Both the position numbers and the translations under genes were made by a program. A DNA stretch of 64,000 nt from Spirochaetaceae bacterium (GTDB taxonomy: Bacteria > Spirochaetota > Spirochaetia > Treponematales > Rectinemataceae), in the NCBI GenBank assembly GCA_025355995.1, contig JANXYQ010000076.1, positions 62,001 to 126,000 of the forward strand. Direction: 5' to 3'. The notes below the pieces were generated by a model. The model did no database searches and had not been told where the DNA came from. It saw only the letters and a program-made list of their open reading frames with translations. Shown piece by piece: positions 5,950 through 14,710 of this stretch. The first letter of the stretch is position 1, and the number at the start of each line of letters is the position of its first letter.

Positions 5950-7322
5950 CGCCTCTTCGCCGGGGCCGTCTTCGCGAGCATCTCCTGGAGCCGCTCCTTG
6001 GTCAGGAGCTCGACCGATCTGTTCTCCGCGAACTCGAGCGCCGCCCGCGAGAAGCCCGAGCTCGTCACGATGGATCCCCGGACTATGCTGAGCTTCTTCA
6101 TCGAGTCGAGGAGGGAGCGCACCGCGACTTCGTCCAGGTTGTCCGAGACGCGGAGGAAGCGGACGAGGGTCGGGATCTTCTTGGCGGCCCTCCACTTGTC
6201 CGATTCCCCCTCGACCGCGATTATGTCGACCCCGTTCTGGACCTCGGCCGTATCGCGTATCGAGAGGCCCATCGAGCCCTCGACGACCGCCTTGCACATC
6301 CCGGAGAATTCCTCCTTGCCGCAGGTCAGGTAGTCCTTCATGTGGTCGTCGGTGCGGTATTCCTGGTACTGGGTGAGCTTTTCCGCGACGTCGCGGAAGC
6401 CGGGTTTTTTCGCGTAGATGCGCTCCCACTGCTCGATGGCCTGGTCGAGGCTCCGCGATTTCTCGTAGCAGAGCGCGAGGAAGTACCGGCCGTACAGGCT
6501 CTCCGGCAGGCCCTCGTCCTTGATCTGCTTGACCGCCCGCTCGAGCTCGGGAACGGCCTTGTCCATCGCGCCTTGGCTCATGTAGCAGCCGCCCCGCTCG
6601 ACGAGGCACTTGAGCCTCAAGTCCGGGTTCCGCGAGGCCTTCTCGAAGGCGAGCAGGGCCGCGGTGAAGTCGCTCATCTCCTTGAGGACCTTCCCCACGT
6701 AGTAATAGGCCTCGAAATCGTCGGGGTTCCACTTGAGGGCTGCCTCGAATTCGGCCCGGGCCTCCATTGAATGCTTGGTGCGATAGAGTATGAGGCCGAG
6801 GATGTGGTGGGCGAGGTGCAGTCGCTGGTCCATCTCGAGCGCCTTGCGCAAATAGTTCACCGCCAGGTCGGTCTTGCCCCGGGCCTCGAAGAGTCGGCCC
6901 GCGTCCAGGAAATGTTTGGCGGAGCGGGGGTCTATCTTGGTGAGGAGGATATACTCGCCGGAGGCCTGCTCGACCTGGTTAAAGCGCTCGTAGAGGGCGG
7001 AGATGCGCACGCGGAAATCGATCTCGGGCACTTCAGGCCCGAATTGGGCCAGGTCCCCAACGGCCTTCAGCTCCATCAAGGCGAGCTCGGGCTTGCCCTC
7101 GGCCTGATAGGCCTGAGCGAGGTACCAATGCGCGGCCGCGTTATGCGGGTCCTTCTGCAGGAGGGCTTTCGCCGAGCGGACCACAACCGAGGAGTGGCCC
7201 TGCTTCAGGGCCTCCGCGAGGGCCTTGGATTGCCTCGGGGCCGATACCATGCGGACGATGAACACGCTTAAGACGGCGACGCCGACGCCGAGAATCAGTA
7301 TAAGTACGATGACGAACGACAT
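5946..7322 (-). CDS. Membrane-anchored TPR protein with C-terminal Mrr-like domain
   Basis: A 458-residue protein. Residues 3-25 are one transmembrane helix (FVIVLILILGVGVAVLSVFI), followed by about six TPR units (for example AAHWYLAQAYQAEGKPELAL) to about residue 330. The last about 110 residues (NGVDIIAVEG, then IVTSSGFSRAALEFAENR) follow the pattern of the Mrr/restriction-endonuclease-like fold. The catalytic Q-x-K strand expected after the aspartate appears as LVRFLR, so nuclease activity is doubtful. First gene of a coupled trio. A scaffold or sensing role at the membrane is inferred. Confidence 0.8.
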   Translation of the reverse strand: MSFVIVLILILGVGVAVLSVFIVRMVSAPRQSKALAEALKQGHSSVVVRSAKALLQKDPHNAAAHWYLAQAYQAEGKPELALMELKAVGDLAQFGPEVPEIDFRVRISALYERFNQVEQASGEYILLTKIDPRSAKHFLDAGRLFEARGKTDLAVNYLRKALEMDQRLHLAHHILGLILYRTKHSMEARAEFEAALKWNPDDFEAYYYVGKVLKEMSDFTAALLAFEKASRNPDLRLKCLVERGGCYMSQGAMDKAVPELERAVKQIKDEGLPESLYGRYFLALCYEKSRSLDQAIEQWERIYAKKPGFRDVAEKLTQYQEYRTDDHMKDYLTCGKEEFSGMCKAVVEGSMGLSIRDTAEVQNGVDIIAVEGESDKWRAAKKIPTLVRFLRVSDNLDEVAVRSLLDSMKKLSIVRGSIVTSSGFSRAALEFAENRSVELLTKERLQEMLAKTAPAKRR

Positions 7323-7356
7323 TCTTCCTTACCGCCCCGGAAGGAGCTTCCTTACT

Positions 7357-7385
7357 TTGCTGCTCGGTCCCTTCCGTGGTATCAT
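7357..7385 (+). promoter_or_regulatory. Promoter of the TPR gene pair
   Basis: TTGCTG, 17-nt spacer, TATCAT; about 45 nt before the first TPR gene's GTG. Confidence 0.5.
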
Positions 7386-7438
7386 ACTATAAAGCATTTT
7401 ATTGCATTTTGCGACACCTCGAAAAGAGGGGAGGTCCA

Positions 7439-8143
7439 GTGAAAGTCGCCCGTTACCTTGCCGTCGCGGCCTTTTTCGCCCTCGCCTGCGCCGGGGCGGC
7501 CGCCGCTTCCTACGACGACGGCGAGAGGCTCTTTCGCGAGGACAAGCCCGCCGAGGCCGCCCCCCTCCTCGAGAAGGCCGTCCTCGAGCCGGGGGCCGAC
7601 GAGCGCGCCTGGCTCTATCTCGCCCTCTCCTACCAGCAGCTCGGCAGGCTCGACGAGGCCTCGGCCGCGCTGCGCAAGGGCCTGGGCCAGTCGAGCCGCT
7701 TCAAGTCGCTGTTCTACTACGACCTCGGCAACGTATTCGCCCTGCAGGGCAAGAACTCCTTCGCCGCCGACATGTTCACTCAGGCCGTAGCCCTGGACGG
7801 CGCCTTCGCTCCCGCCTTTCTCAACAGGGCCAACGCGCGCCTGACCGTCAAGGACCTCGCGGGCGCGGCGGAGGACTACCGCCGCTACCTCGAGCTGGAG
7901 CCGACGAGCGCCCAGAGGGGCGCCATCGAGGAGTTGCTTAAGCGCCTCTCGAAGGGGATAGCCGATACCGAGCGCGCGGCCGCCGAGGCCGAGGCGAAGA
8001 AGCTCGCCGACGAGGCCTCGCGCCAGGCCCTCCTCGACAAGATGTCCGCGTCCCTCAAGGCCTCGGCGGACGAGACGACGAGCATCTCGGCCGGCGCGGG
8101 GGACGTCCAGGGCTACGGCGACGAGATCAAGATCGACGAGTGA
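7439..8143 (+). CDS. Exported TPR-repeat protein
   Basis: A 234-residue protein. The signal peptide (KVARYLAVAAFFALACAGAA, cleavage near AAAS) is followed by four TPR units (residues about 25-165, for example LYLALSYQQLGRLDEASAAL) and an Ala/Glu-rich coiled coil ending in GYGDEIKIDE. The start is GTG because GGAGG lies 4 nt upstream and the signal peptide begins there; an upstream in-frame start adds residues that do not fit a signal peptide. A second, larger TPR gene follows 32 nt later on the same strand. Periplasmic assembly or scaffold roles are usual for such proteins; the partner is unknown. Confidence 0.85.
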   Translation: MKVARYLAVAAFFALACAGAAAASYDDGERLFREDKPAEAAPLLEKAVLEPGADERAWLYLALSYQQLGRLDEASAALRKGLGQSSRFKSLFYYDLGNVFALQGKNSFAADMFTQAVALDGAFAPAFLNRANARLTVKDLAGAAEDYRRYLELEPTSAQRGAIEELLKRLSKGIADTERAAAEAEAKKLADEASRQALLDKMSASLKASADETTSISAGAGDVQGYGDEIKIDE

Positions 8144-8175
8144 CGCTACGCTTCGCCAGTTCGTAAGGAGTTTGT

Positions 8176-10169
8176 GTGACCAAGCCTGCCAAGACCATAA
8201 TCGCCGTCGCGGCCGCAGCCGCCGTCCTCGCCGCCGTCGCCCTCGTCGTCTTGCTGGGACCGGCCAAGGCCGATAAGACGCGGAGGAACGTCCTCACCTC
8301 GGCGCAGTACTATCTCGACAAGGGCGACTACGGCAGGGCCCTCGACCTCGTGGACAAGCTCCTGATCGATAACGCCTTCGACAAGGAGGCCCGCGACCTC
8401 CGCGACAAGGCCATGCAGGCCAAGTCGGGGGAGGACGCGGCCAAGGCCCGGGAGGCGGCGCAGGCGGAAGCCTCGGGCCAGAAGGCCATAGCCCAGTCCC
8501 TCGACAAGCTCGGGCAGAAGCTGAAGACCGGTGCCTCCGCGGCCGCCTCGACGCAGGGGGCGGCGGCCGACGCATCGGCCAAGTCCAAGGCGGCCCAGGC
8601 CGCCGCTGCCGCCGCGGCGGCCGACGCGCAAAAGAAGGCCGACGCCGACGCGGCGGCCGCTCAAAAGAAGGCGGAGGCGGAGGCCGAGGCGGCCCGCAAG
8701 AAGGCCGAGGCCGATGAGCTCGCCAAGAAGGGCCGCGAGCTCCAGGACAAGATGAGGGCGGTCAACGAGCTCGTCGACAAGGGCAAGAAATCCGTCGACT
8801 CGGGCGATTTCGCGTCGGGCGACAAGGCTTTCGCCGAGGCCAGGGGCAAGCTCCCCGAGGGCGAGGACAAGTTCTCGGGGCAGAAGCTAGCCGACATGGC
8901 GGACGCGCTATACTCGGCCGCCAAGAAGAACCCGGGAGCCGGGGCGGATGCCGCCATGCAGGAGGCGATCCAGACCGCGCGCGACGCGAAGAAGCGCGAC
9001 CCCGCGAACGCCCTTCCTTTCTATACGCTGGGCAAGATCAACTCGGACCTCAACCAGACCGACAACGCCATCACGGAGCTCAAGCAGGCGGCGAGCCTCG
9101 ACCTAAGAACTACCTGTATTCCTTCGCCCTCGGCATCGCATATTTCAAGGCGCGGCGCTACGAGGACGCGCGTCAGTCCTTCGAGGCTACCGTCACCCTC
9201 AACCCGAAATTCGACCGCGGCTTCTACAACCTGGGCAGCACCTGGAAGGCCCTCGGCGACCCCGCCAAGGCCCTCGATTCCTTCCGCAAGGCGGCGGCCG
9301 CCAACCCGAACTACGGCGGGGCCTGGCAGGAGATCGGCAAGATACAGGCCATCAAGGGCGACCGGAAGGCAGCCATCGACTCCTACGCCAAGGCCATACA
9401 GCTCGAGCCTGGCAACGCCCAGGCGATGAGGGAACTGGCGGTCATCCAGGCGGGGGGCGGCGACTATAAGTCGGCCGAGGGCCTCTTCCAGCGCGCGCTC
9501 GGCGTCAGGGACGACGCGCTCACGAACTACAACATGGCGACCGTCAAGCTCGAGCTGGGCAAGTCGCAGGACGCCGTGAAGTACGCCGAAAAGGCCGTCG
9601 CTCAAGCGGCCAACGTCGCCGCCTACCAGTACACCCTCGGCCTCGCGGACGAGCAGGCCGGCAACTCCGACGGCGCCATAGCCGCCTATTCGCAGGCGGC
9701 CTCCCTCGACAAGAAGTACGCCGAGCCGAGGATCAACCTCGGCCGCATCTACCTCGACGCCGGCTTGACGGACAAGGCGCTCGCCTACCTGGACGAGGCC
9801 TACCAGGCCGATCCCAAGTCCTTCGAGGCGAACAACAACCTGGCGAACGCATACGGCAGGAAGGGCATGTTCGACAAGTCCGTCTTCCATTACGAGATCG
9901 CCCTCAACCTCGCTCCCCGCGACGCCACCGTGCGGCTCAACCTCGCCAAGGCCTACCTCTCCGCGAACAGGCTGGATTCGGCCAAGGACGCCTACGCGGC
10001 CCTGCTGAAGCTCGATCCGGCCAAATGGGACGGCTACTACGAACTCGGAAAGCTCTACGCCTCGACCGGGGACGCCGCCAACGCGAAGAAGGTCCTGGGC
10101 GAGCTCGTATCCAAGAAGCCCGACTATCCTAAGCGCGCCGAGGTGGACCAGATACTCGCGGGATTATAA
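8176..10169 (+). CDS. Large TPR/coiled-coil membrane protein, split by a frameshift
   Basis: GTG start with AAGGAG 5 nt upstream. An N-terminal transmembrane helix (residues about 8-28) precedes one TPR and a long Ala/Lys/Asp/Glu coiled coil (about 75-195, AAAAQKKAEAEAEAARKK), then some ten TPR units to the end. The reading frame runs 8176 to about 9103 (AASLD) and then stops making sense. The protein resumes in the frame expected after loss of one base: GACCTAAGAAC instead of GACCCTAAGAAC would restore DPKNYLYSFALG. Corrected length is about 664 residues. Without correction only 418 residues are made, the last about 105 being out of frame. An intact envelope-anchored TPR scaffold is likely if the indel is artefactual. 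Confidence 0.8.
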
Positions 10170-10496
10170 GGGGGAGAACATCCACCAAGTCGGAATCCGC
10201 GCTGATAACCGTCGTATGCGTGGGTCCCAGCTTCGAGAGAAACGCGGAGCTCGCTCGGTCCATCGTGCCTTTGGCGCGAGATCCGCTTGGTTCTTGGGGC
10301 GGATACGGCTTGAGGGCCCGATGGCCTGCGGAAGCGCTCGCCCCGCGTTCTCTCGGCGTCCCGCGCCCTCCCCGATAGTCATGCGCGGATTCCACCTCAG
10401 GAGGATTCGTCTCCCCCTCGCTCCGGCCTCCTCGGCAAGGCGCGTTGTGCGATATCGCGCCTTGCCTGCGGTGGCCTGCGCTCCCCCCACTCCGCG
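10170..10496. other. Convergent intergenic region, no gene seen
   Basis: 327 bp between the stop of the TPR gene and the stop of mutL. The open frames here are Arg/Pro-rich with no SD. The only structure that I can support is the long hairpin listed separately. I see no tRNA, RNase P, tmRNA or SRP RNA signature. Confidence 0.6.
10434..10466. terminator. 11-bp perfect hairpin between convergent genes
   Basis: GGCAAGGCGCG (10434-10444), 11-nt loop, CGCGCCTTGCC (10456-10466). It lies close to the mutL stop and could end transcripts from both sides, but neither side has a T tract, so intrinsic termination is uncertain. Confidence 0.4.
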
Positions 10497-12200
10497 TCAA
10501 ATCTCGCGACGGACTAGGCGATAGAGCTGCTCGCGCGTTATGCGCGACCAGATGGGGCGGCCGTGGGGGCAGCGGGGCTCGGGCAGCTCGAGCGCGCGCG
10601 CGATGAGCTCCTCCGCGGCTGCGTCGTCGAGGGAGTCGCCGTCCTTGACCGCGGAGCGACATGCGGCGAGGGCTCTGGCGGCGCGGCGCCTATCTCCCGA
10701 GCCCCTCGCCAGCTCGCGGACCGCCTCGGCCGGCGAGGCCGCCAGCTCGGGCGGCGCGGCGGCGACGAGCCAGGAGCGGCCGTCCCGCTCCAGCTTGAAC
10801 CCCGCTGCTTCCAGCTCGTCCGCCGCCGCCGCAATGCGCGCCTCCTCGGCCTCGTCCTCGATCGCTATCGGCTCGGGGATGAGCAGCGCCTGCGATTCGG
10901 CGGGGCGCGCCATGAGGCCGTCGAAGATCAGGCGCTCATGGGCCGCGTGCTGGTCCAGGAACCAGAGGGCCCCGTCCCGCTCGAACACGAGGAAGGGACC
11001 GAGGGCCGAGCCCAGGTAGCGGAAATCGCGCGCCGGGCTCGGCGAGGGCAGGGCAGGGGAGGCGCCCGATTCGGCTCTCTCGCGGACCTCGTCGAAGGCC
11101 TCCCAGCTCGGCCTTCGAGCGACATAGGCGGGAGGCGTCCCGCCCGGGATGGGCCGGAATTCGAGCTCGAGCTCCGCCGCGGGATCCGGCATGGCTTGGG
11201 CGGGATCGCGGCGGGCGAGCTCGCGGAGGAAGGATTGGGCAGCCGAGTTCATGGCGTGCCGCGGTCCGTCCGGATCCTTGAAGCGGACTTCCTTCTTCGC
11301 GGGATGGATGTTGAAGTCCGCGAGCGCGGGATCTATCTCGAGGAAGAGGAAGGCGAAGGGATGGCAGCCTCCGGGCAGGTAGCCCGAGAAGGAATAGTCC
11401 AGCGAGCCGAGCAGAGACCAATCCTGGACCCGCCTCCTGTTGACGAAGGCCTGCATGAGCCGGCGATCCGGCCGCGAGTAGGCCGGGCCCGCGAGGATCA
11501 GCTCGCCCGCGAAGCCCGAGCCCGAGAAGGCTATCGCGTGCAGGAAATCGCGCGGGACCTCGCCGTGGAGGGCGATCACGCGATCGAGCCTCGAGGAGGG
11601 ACGCAGGATCTCGCCCTTGGCCGACCCCGACTCGAAGCGGAAGCCGAGACCGGGGTGCGCGAGCGCCTTGTCCTCGAAGGCCTGGCGGCAGAGCGCGGCC
11701 TCGGCCTGCGGTCGCTTCAGGAACTGCCGCCTCGCGGGGAAGTCCTTGAACAAGCCGGTCACCGAGACGCTCGTGCCGCGCCTGCCCGAGCAGGCCTCCA
11801 GCACGGGCGGCGAGCCCGGCCGCGCGAGGAGGCGATGCGCGGAGGGCGAAGCCTGGTCCTTGGATACGATCTCCACTACGGCGGCCGCGGCTATCGAGGC
11901 GAGGGCCTCGCCGCGGAAGCCGAGGCTGCGCGCCGTCAGCAGATCGTCGGCGTTGGCTATCTTGGACGTAGCGTGGGGGAAGATCGCGAGCTCGAGGTCG
12001 TCGCGATCCATGCCCGCGCCGTCGTCCGAGACGCGGATCGAGCCGATGCCGCCCTCCTCTATGCGCGCGGAGACCTCGGCCGCCCCCGAGTCTATCGCGT
12101 TGTCCAGGAGCTCCCTCAGGGCGGAGGCGGGCCTGTCTATCACCTCGCCCGCGGCGATGAGGCGGGCGGTTTCGGGTGGAAGTACGCGGATGAATCCCAT
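10497..12200 (-). CDS. mutL: DNA mismatch repair protein MutL
   Basis: A 567-residue protein. The N-terminal GHKL ATPase has E30 and N34 in ELLDNAIDSGA, the DGAG motif (about 60) and GFRGEAL (about 94). A transducer domain follows, then a short Pro-rich linker and the C-terminal dimerisation domain. The endonuclease motifs are present but altered: DQHAAHERLIFD (about 410) ends in Asp not Glu, the ACH motif reads ACRSAV, and CPHGRP is intact. MutL couples MutS recognition to strand incision. It follows a metallo-beta-lactamase-fold gene by 11 bp in a minus-strand operon. MutS itself is not in the window; the MutS2 nearby acts elsewhere. Confidence 0.96.
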   Translation of the reverse strand: MGFIRVLPPETARLIAAGEVIDRPASALRELLDNAIDSGAAEVSARIEEGGIGSIRVSDDGAGMDRDDLELAIFPHATSKIANADDLLTARSLGFRGEALASIAAAAVVEIVSKDQASPSAHRLLARPGSPPVLEACSGRRGTSVSVTGLFKDFPARRQFLKRPQAEAALCRQAFEDKALAHPGLGFRFESGSAKGEILRPSSRLDRVIALHGEVPRDFLHAIAFSGSGFAGELILAGPAYSRPDRRLMQAFVNRRRVQDWSLLGSLDYSFSGYLPGGCHPFAFLFLEIDPALADFNIHPAKKEVRFKDPDGPRHAMNSAAQSFLRELARRDPAQAMPDPAAELELEFRPIPGGTPPAYVARRPSWEAFDEVRERAESGASPALPSPSPARDFRYLGSALGPFLVFERDGALWFLDQHAAHERLIFDGLMARPAESQALLIPEPIAIEDEAEEARIAAAADELEAAGFKLERDGRSWLVAAAPPELAASPAEAVRELARGSGDRRRAARALAACRSAVKDGDSLDDAAAEELIARALELPEPRCPHGRPIWSRITREQLYRLVRREI

Positions 12201-12211
12201 TCGGACCTGGC

Positions 12212-12817
12212 CTATACGAAGAAGTCGTAGCGCGAGGTGACCATCTTCGCGTATCCGGGCTCGAGACCGACGTTGAATTGGCGCTCGGTCCCCACGGTCG
12301 AGGGCGGGCCGTGGCCGGGGAGTATGATGTGCTCGTCCGCCTGGTCGAGTACCTTCGACTTGAGGCGGTCGGCCAGGGTGACCGCGTTGTAGCTGCTCAG
12401 GGTCTTGCCGATGAGCCCCGCGTGGAGCGCGTCGCCCGTGAAAAGCGCCCCGTCTATCTTGAACACGAGCGAATCGGGCGAGTGGCCGGGCACCGAGAAG
12501 ACCTCGACCTCGAAGCCGCAGGTCCGGATCGTCTCGCCGTCGCGGAGGGCCTTGCTGGGGAAGCCCGCCACCGACGCGTTGGCGGCGTATACCTGCGCGT
12601 CGTAGATCTTGAGCAGAGTCTTGAGGCCCCTTATGTGGTGGGGGTGGTTGTGCGTGATCAACACGGCCTTCAGCGCGTAGCCGTTTTTCTCGATGTGCCC
12701 GAGGAGGGCGGCGTTCATCTCCGCGGGGTCGATGACGAGGGCTTCTTTCATCTCGTCGTTGCCGACGAGATAGACGTTCGAAAAGCCGTAGAGGGAGTAA
12801 TGGTGGTAGATCTTCAT
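12212..12817 (-). CDS. Metallo-beta-lactamase-fold hydrolase (glyoxalase II-like)
   Basis: A 201-residue single-domain MBL protein. Motif 1 reads THNHPHHIRG, with His where HxHxDH normally has Asp. Later ligands are present: GHSPDSL, LFTGDALHAG and LPGHGPPST. The order and size fit the YcbL/hydroxyacylglutathione hydrolase-like group, which hydrolyses thioesters. The Asp-to-His change removes the usual second-metal ligand, so metal content may differ. It lies 58 nt after the pentapeptide gene and 11 nt before mutL on the same strand. Confidence 0.85.
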   Translation of the reverse strand: MKIYHHYSLYGFSNVYLVGNDEMKEALVIDPAEMNAALLGHIEKNGYALKAVLITHNHPHHIRGLKTLLKIYDAQVYAANASVAGFPSKALRDGETIRTCGFEVEVFSVPGHSPDSLVFKIDGALFTGDALHAGLIGKTLSSYNAVTLADRLKSKVLDQADEHIILPGHGPPSTVGTERQFNVGLEPGYAKMVTSRYDFFV

Positions 12818-12875
12818 CAGTCGCTCAGCTCCGCTTGCCGCGAGGGGTGGATTGTCGGGGTCGCGCGCGCCCCCG

Positions 12876-13475
12876 TCATAAATACAGGTGCTCCAGGTCC
12901 CTGATCGCTTCCATCGTGTTGGATCCCTTGAAGGAGACCCTGCCCTGCCTGGCCGGGATGAAGTAGACGCGCTTGAGGTCGCAGTTCTCGAAGTCGCAGC
13001 CGTCTATCTCGCCGCGGATGAAGCGCGAGTCGTAGAGGTTCGAGCCGTTGAAGGTCGTTTCGCGGATCTTCGAGCCGTCGAAGTTGCAATGGATGAGCTC
13101 GGCGTTCTCGAAGGATACGTTGACGAGCTCGGAACCCCCGAAGGAGCCGAATTGCACGTTGGCTCCCGAGAAGTCGCAGGCCTCGAAATACGAGCGGTCG
13201 AAGAAGCAGAGGAGGAAGGTGCTGCCCGTGAAGAGGACGTTCTTGAACGAGGAGCCGATGAAGGAGCAGCCGATGAACTTGCGCCGGGAGAGGTCCATGC
13301 CCTCGACCGATATCCCCGCGGCGCTCACGTCCTTGGCGCCGTTCTCCTCGAGGAGGACGGCCTGGACCGCGGCCAGCGCCGCGGCGGGATCGGGGTGGTG
13401 GGCCAGGCAGCGCGCCGAGCCGTGGAAGCAGAGCGAGGAGCAGCCCGGCTCGGAGCAGCGCTGGAAATCATGCAT
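12876..13475 (-). CDS. Pentapeptide-repeat protein with N-terminal Cys/His cluster
   Basis: A 199-residue protein. Residues 1-27 hold a Cys/His-rich segment (CSEPGCSSLCFHGSARCLAH) likely to bind zinc. Residues about 60-175 are tandem pentapeptides of the A(D/N)LXX type (CDFENCDLKRVYF, FNGSNLYDSRF), folding as a quadrilateral beta-helix. Some such proteins mimic DNA and shield gyrase, but most have no known role. The ATG has no SD; a TTGTGC-17-TACGCT promoter ends 6 nt before it, so the mRNA may be leaderless. First gene of the mutL operon. Confidence 0.8.
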   Translation of the reverse strand: MHDFQRCSEPGCSSLCFHGSARCLAHHPDPAAALAAVQAVLLEENGAKDVSAAGISVEGMDLSRRKFIGCSFIGSSFKNVLFTGSTFLLCFFDRSYFEACDFSGANVQFGSFGGSELVNVSFENAELIHCNFDGSKIRETTFNGSNLYDSRFIRGEIDGCDFENCDLKRVYFIPARQGRVSFKGSNTMEAIRDLEHLYL

Positions 13476-13481
13476 GGGGAC

Positions 13482-13510
13482 AGCGTACACGAAGGGAGGG
13501 GAGGGCACAA
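13482..13510 (-). promoter_or_regulatory. Promoter of the pentapeptide/mutL operon
   Basis: TTGTGC (13510-13505), 17 nt, TACGCT (13487-13482); 6 nt to the ATG, predicting a transcription start at or beside the start codon. Confidence 0.5.
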
Positions 13511-13527
13511 GCTGGGGGCCTTTAGCC

Positions 13528-13556
13528 TTGCCTACCGCGCCGGCCCCGCGTATTAT
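13528..13556 (+). promoter_or_regulatory. Promoter of the zinc protein/murI operon
   Basis: TTGCCT, 17 nt, TATTAT. The predicted +1 falls on the ATG at 13563. Confidence 0.6.
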
Positions 13557-13562
13557 ATGCCC

Positions 13563-13859
13563 ATGTGCTCGTACTGCGGTTCGCCCATGCCTCCAGATCG
13601 CTCCCCGGGCTTCAACGAGGCCTGCGAGGGTTGCGGCAAGGACCTCCACGCCTGCCTGAACTGCCGCTTCTACAAATCGGGCGCCCGATGGGACTGCGCG
13701 GAGACCATCGACGAGCCGGTCCCGGACAAGGAACGCAGGAACCGCTGCGAGTGGTTCCAGACTAATCCTCTCCTGCTCGCCGCCACCGAGGGCCGGGCCT
13801 CCGCCCGATCGGCAGCGGAGAAGGCGAGAGGGGACCTGGATAGGCTGTTCGGGGGATGA
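13563..13859 (+). CDS. Small cysteine-rich zinc-ribbon protein
   Basis: A 98-residue protein (MCSYCGS...). Cysteine pairs CSYC, CEGC and CLNC, with more at DCAE and RCEW, form one or two zinc ribbons in the first 65 residues. A helical Ala/Arg/Glu tail ends in LDRLFGG. Two starts are possible, ATG 13557 and ATG 13563; the second matches the predicted transcription start and neither has an SD. The stop overlaps the murI ATG (ATGA), so the two are co-translated. It is not a family with a function I can name. Confidence 0.78.
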   Translation: MCSYCGSPMPPDRSPGFNEACEGCGKDLHACLNCRFYKSGARWDCAETIDEPVPDKERRNRCEWFQTNPLLLAATEGRASARSAAEKARGDLDRLFGG

Positions 13860-14704
13860 GCTCGATCGCGATACTCGACTCGGGCGTCGGCGGCCTCCCC
13901 TACCTGTCATCCGCGCGCGCCTCGATGCCCAGGGAATCCTTCATATACGTGGCTGACAGGGCCGGCTTTCCCTACGGTACCAAGCCGCGCGACGAAGTCA
14001 AGGACATAGTGTTGCGCCTGGTCGCGCGGCTCGTCCGATCCTACGGACCCAAGGCCCTTGTCATCGCCTGCAATACCGCCTCCCAGGCGGCGCTCGACGC
14101 GGCGCGGAAGGCCAACCCGGGCCTGCCTATAATAGGGACAGTGCCCGCGGTGAAGCCGGCGGCAGAGCGCTCGAGGAGCGGCGTGATCGGAGTGCTCGCG
14201 ACCGCCGGCGCCGTCGAGGATCCCTACCTCGATTCCCTCGTAGCGCGCTTCGCCAAGGGCCTCTCGGTCATACGCGAAGGCGCGCAGGAGCTCGTTTCCT
14301 TCGTGGAGCGGCGCGCTGCGGTCGCGGGGCCGGCGGAGCGCCGGGACGCGGTCGAACCCTACGTGCGACGCCTCGTGGATGCGGGCGCGGACCAGATCGT
14401 GCTCGCCTGCACTCATTTCCTGCACCTGCGCGAGGATATCGCCGCGGCGGCCGGTCCCTCGGTCGAGGTCGTCGACTCGCGCGCTGGGGTAGTTAAGCGC
14501 CTGAGGCAGGTCCTTAGCGAGCGGGGCCAACTAATCGATGGAGGCCCCGTCGCTCGCGAGCGGGGCCTACTATTCGATGGAGGCCCCGCCGCTCCTGAGC
14601 GCGGGCTCTTCCTCCTCACGGGCGCTGGCGTCCCCGAGGCCGAGTATCGCGCCCTCGCCGATTCCTTCGGTCTCGGCGGCCCCGAACCGATGCCGGGGCT
14701 GTAG
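13856..14704 (+). CDS. murI: Glutamate racemase
   Basis: A 282-residue cofactor-independent racemase supplying D-glutamate for peptidoglycan. It has the N-terminal DSGVGGLPYL motif, catalytic cysteines in ACNTAS (about residue 72) and ACTHF (about 183), and FPYGTK. After about residue 220 the protein contains a 13-residue tandem repeat (ERGxLxDGGPxAx, two copies and a partial third) not expected in MurI, near the C-terminal end of the enzyme. The start is coupled to the zinc protein by ATGA; rsgA follows after 6 nt. Confidence 0.93.
   Translation: MSSIAILDSGVGGLPYLSSARASMPRESFIYVADRAGFPYGTKPRDEVKDIVLRLVARLVRSYGPKALVIACNTASQAALDAARKANPGLPIIGTVPAVKPAAERSRSGVIGVLATAGAVEDPYLDSLVARFAKGLSVIREGAQELVSFVERRAAVAGPAERRDAVEPYVRRLVDAGADQIVLACTHFLHLREDIAAAAGPSVEVVDSRAGVVKRLRQVLSERGQLIDGGPVARERGLLFDGGPAAPERGLFLLTGAGVPEAEYRALADSFGLGGPEPMPGL
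14519..14611 (+). repeat. 39-bp tandem repeat inside murI
   Basis: Units at 14519-14557 and 14558-14596 share GAGCGGGGCC, then about 33 of the following bases including GATGGAGGCCCCG; a degraded third start (GAGCGCGGGCTC) follows. The period is a multiple of three, so the frame is kept. Confidence 0.85.
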
Positions 14705-14710
14705 CGGCAT

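Noticed and set aside
10216-10524. 102-codon plus-strand frame between the TPR gene and mutL
   Set aside because: Arg/Pro/Ala composition, no SD, runs into the antisense of mutL.
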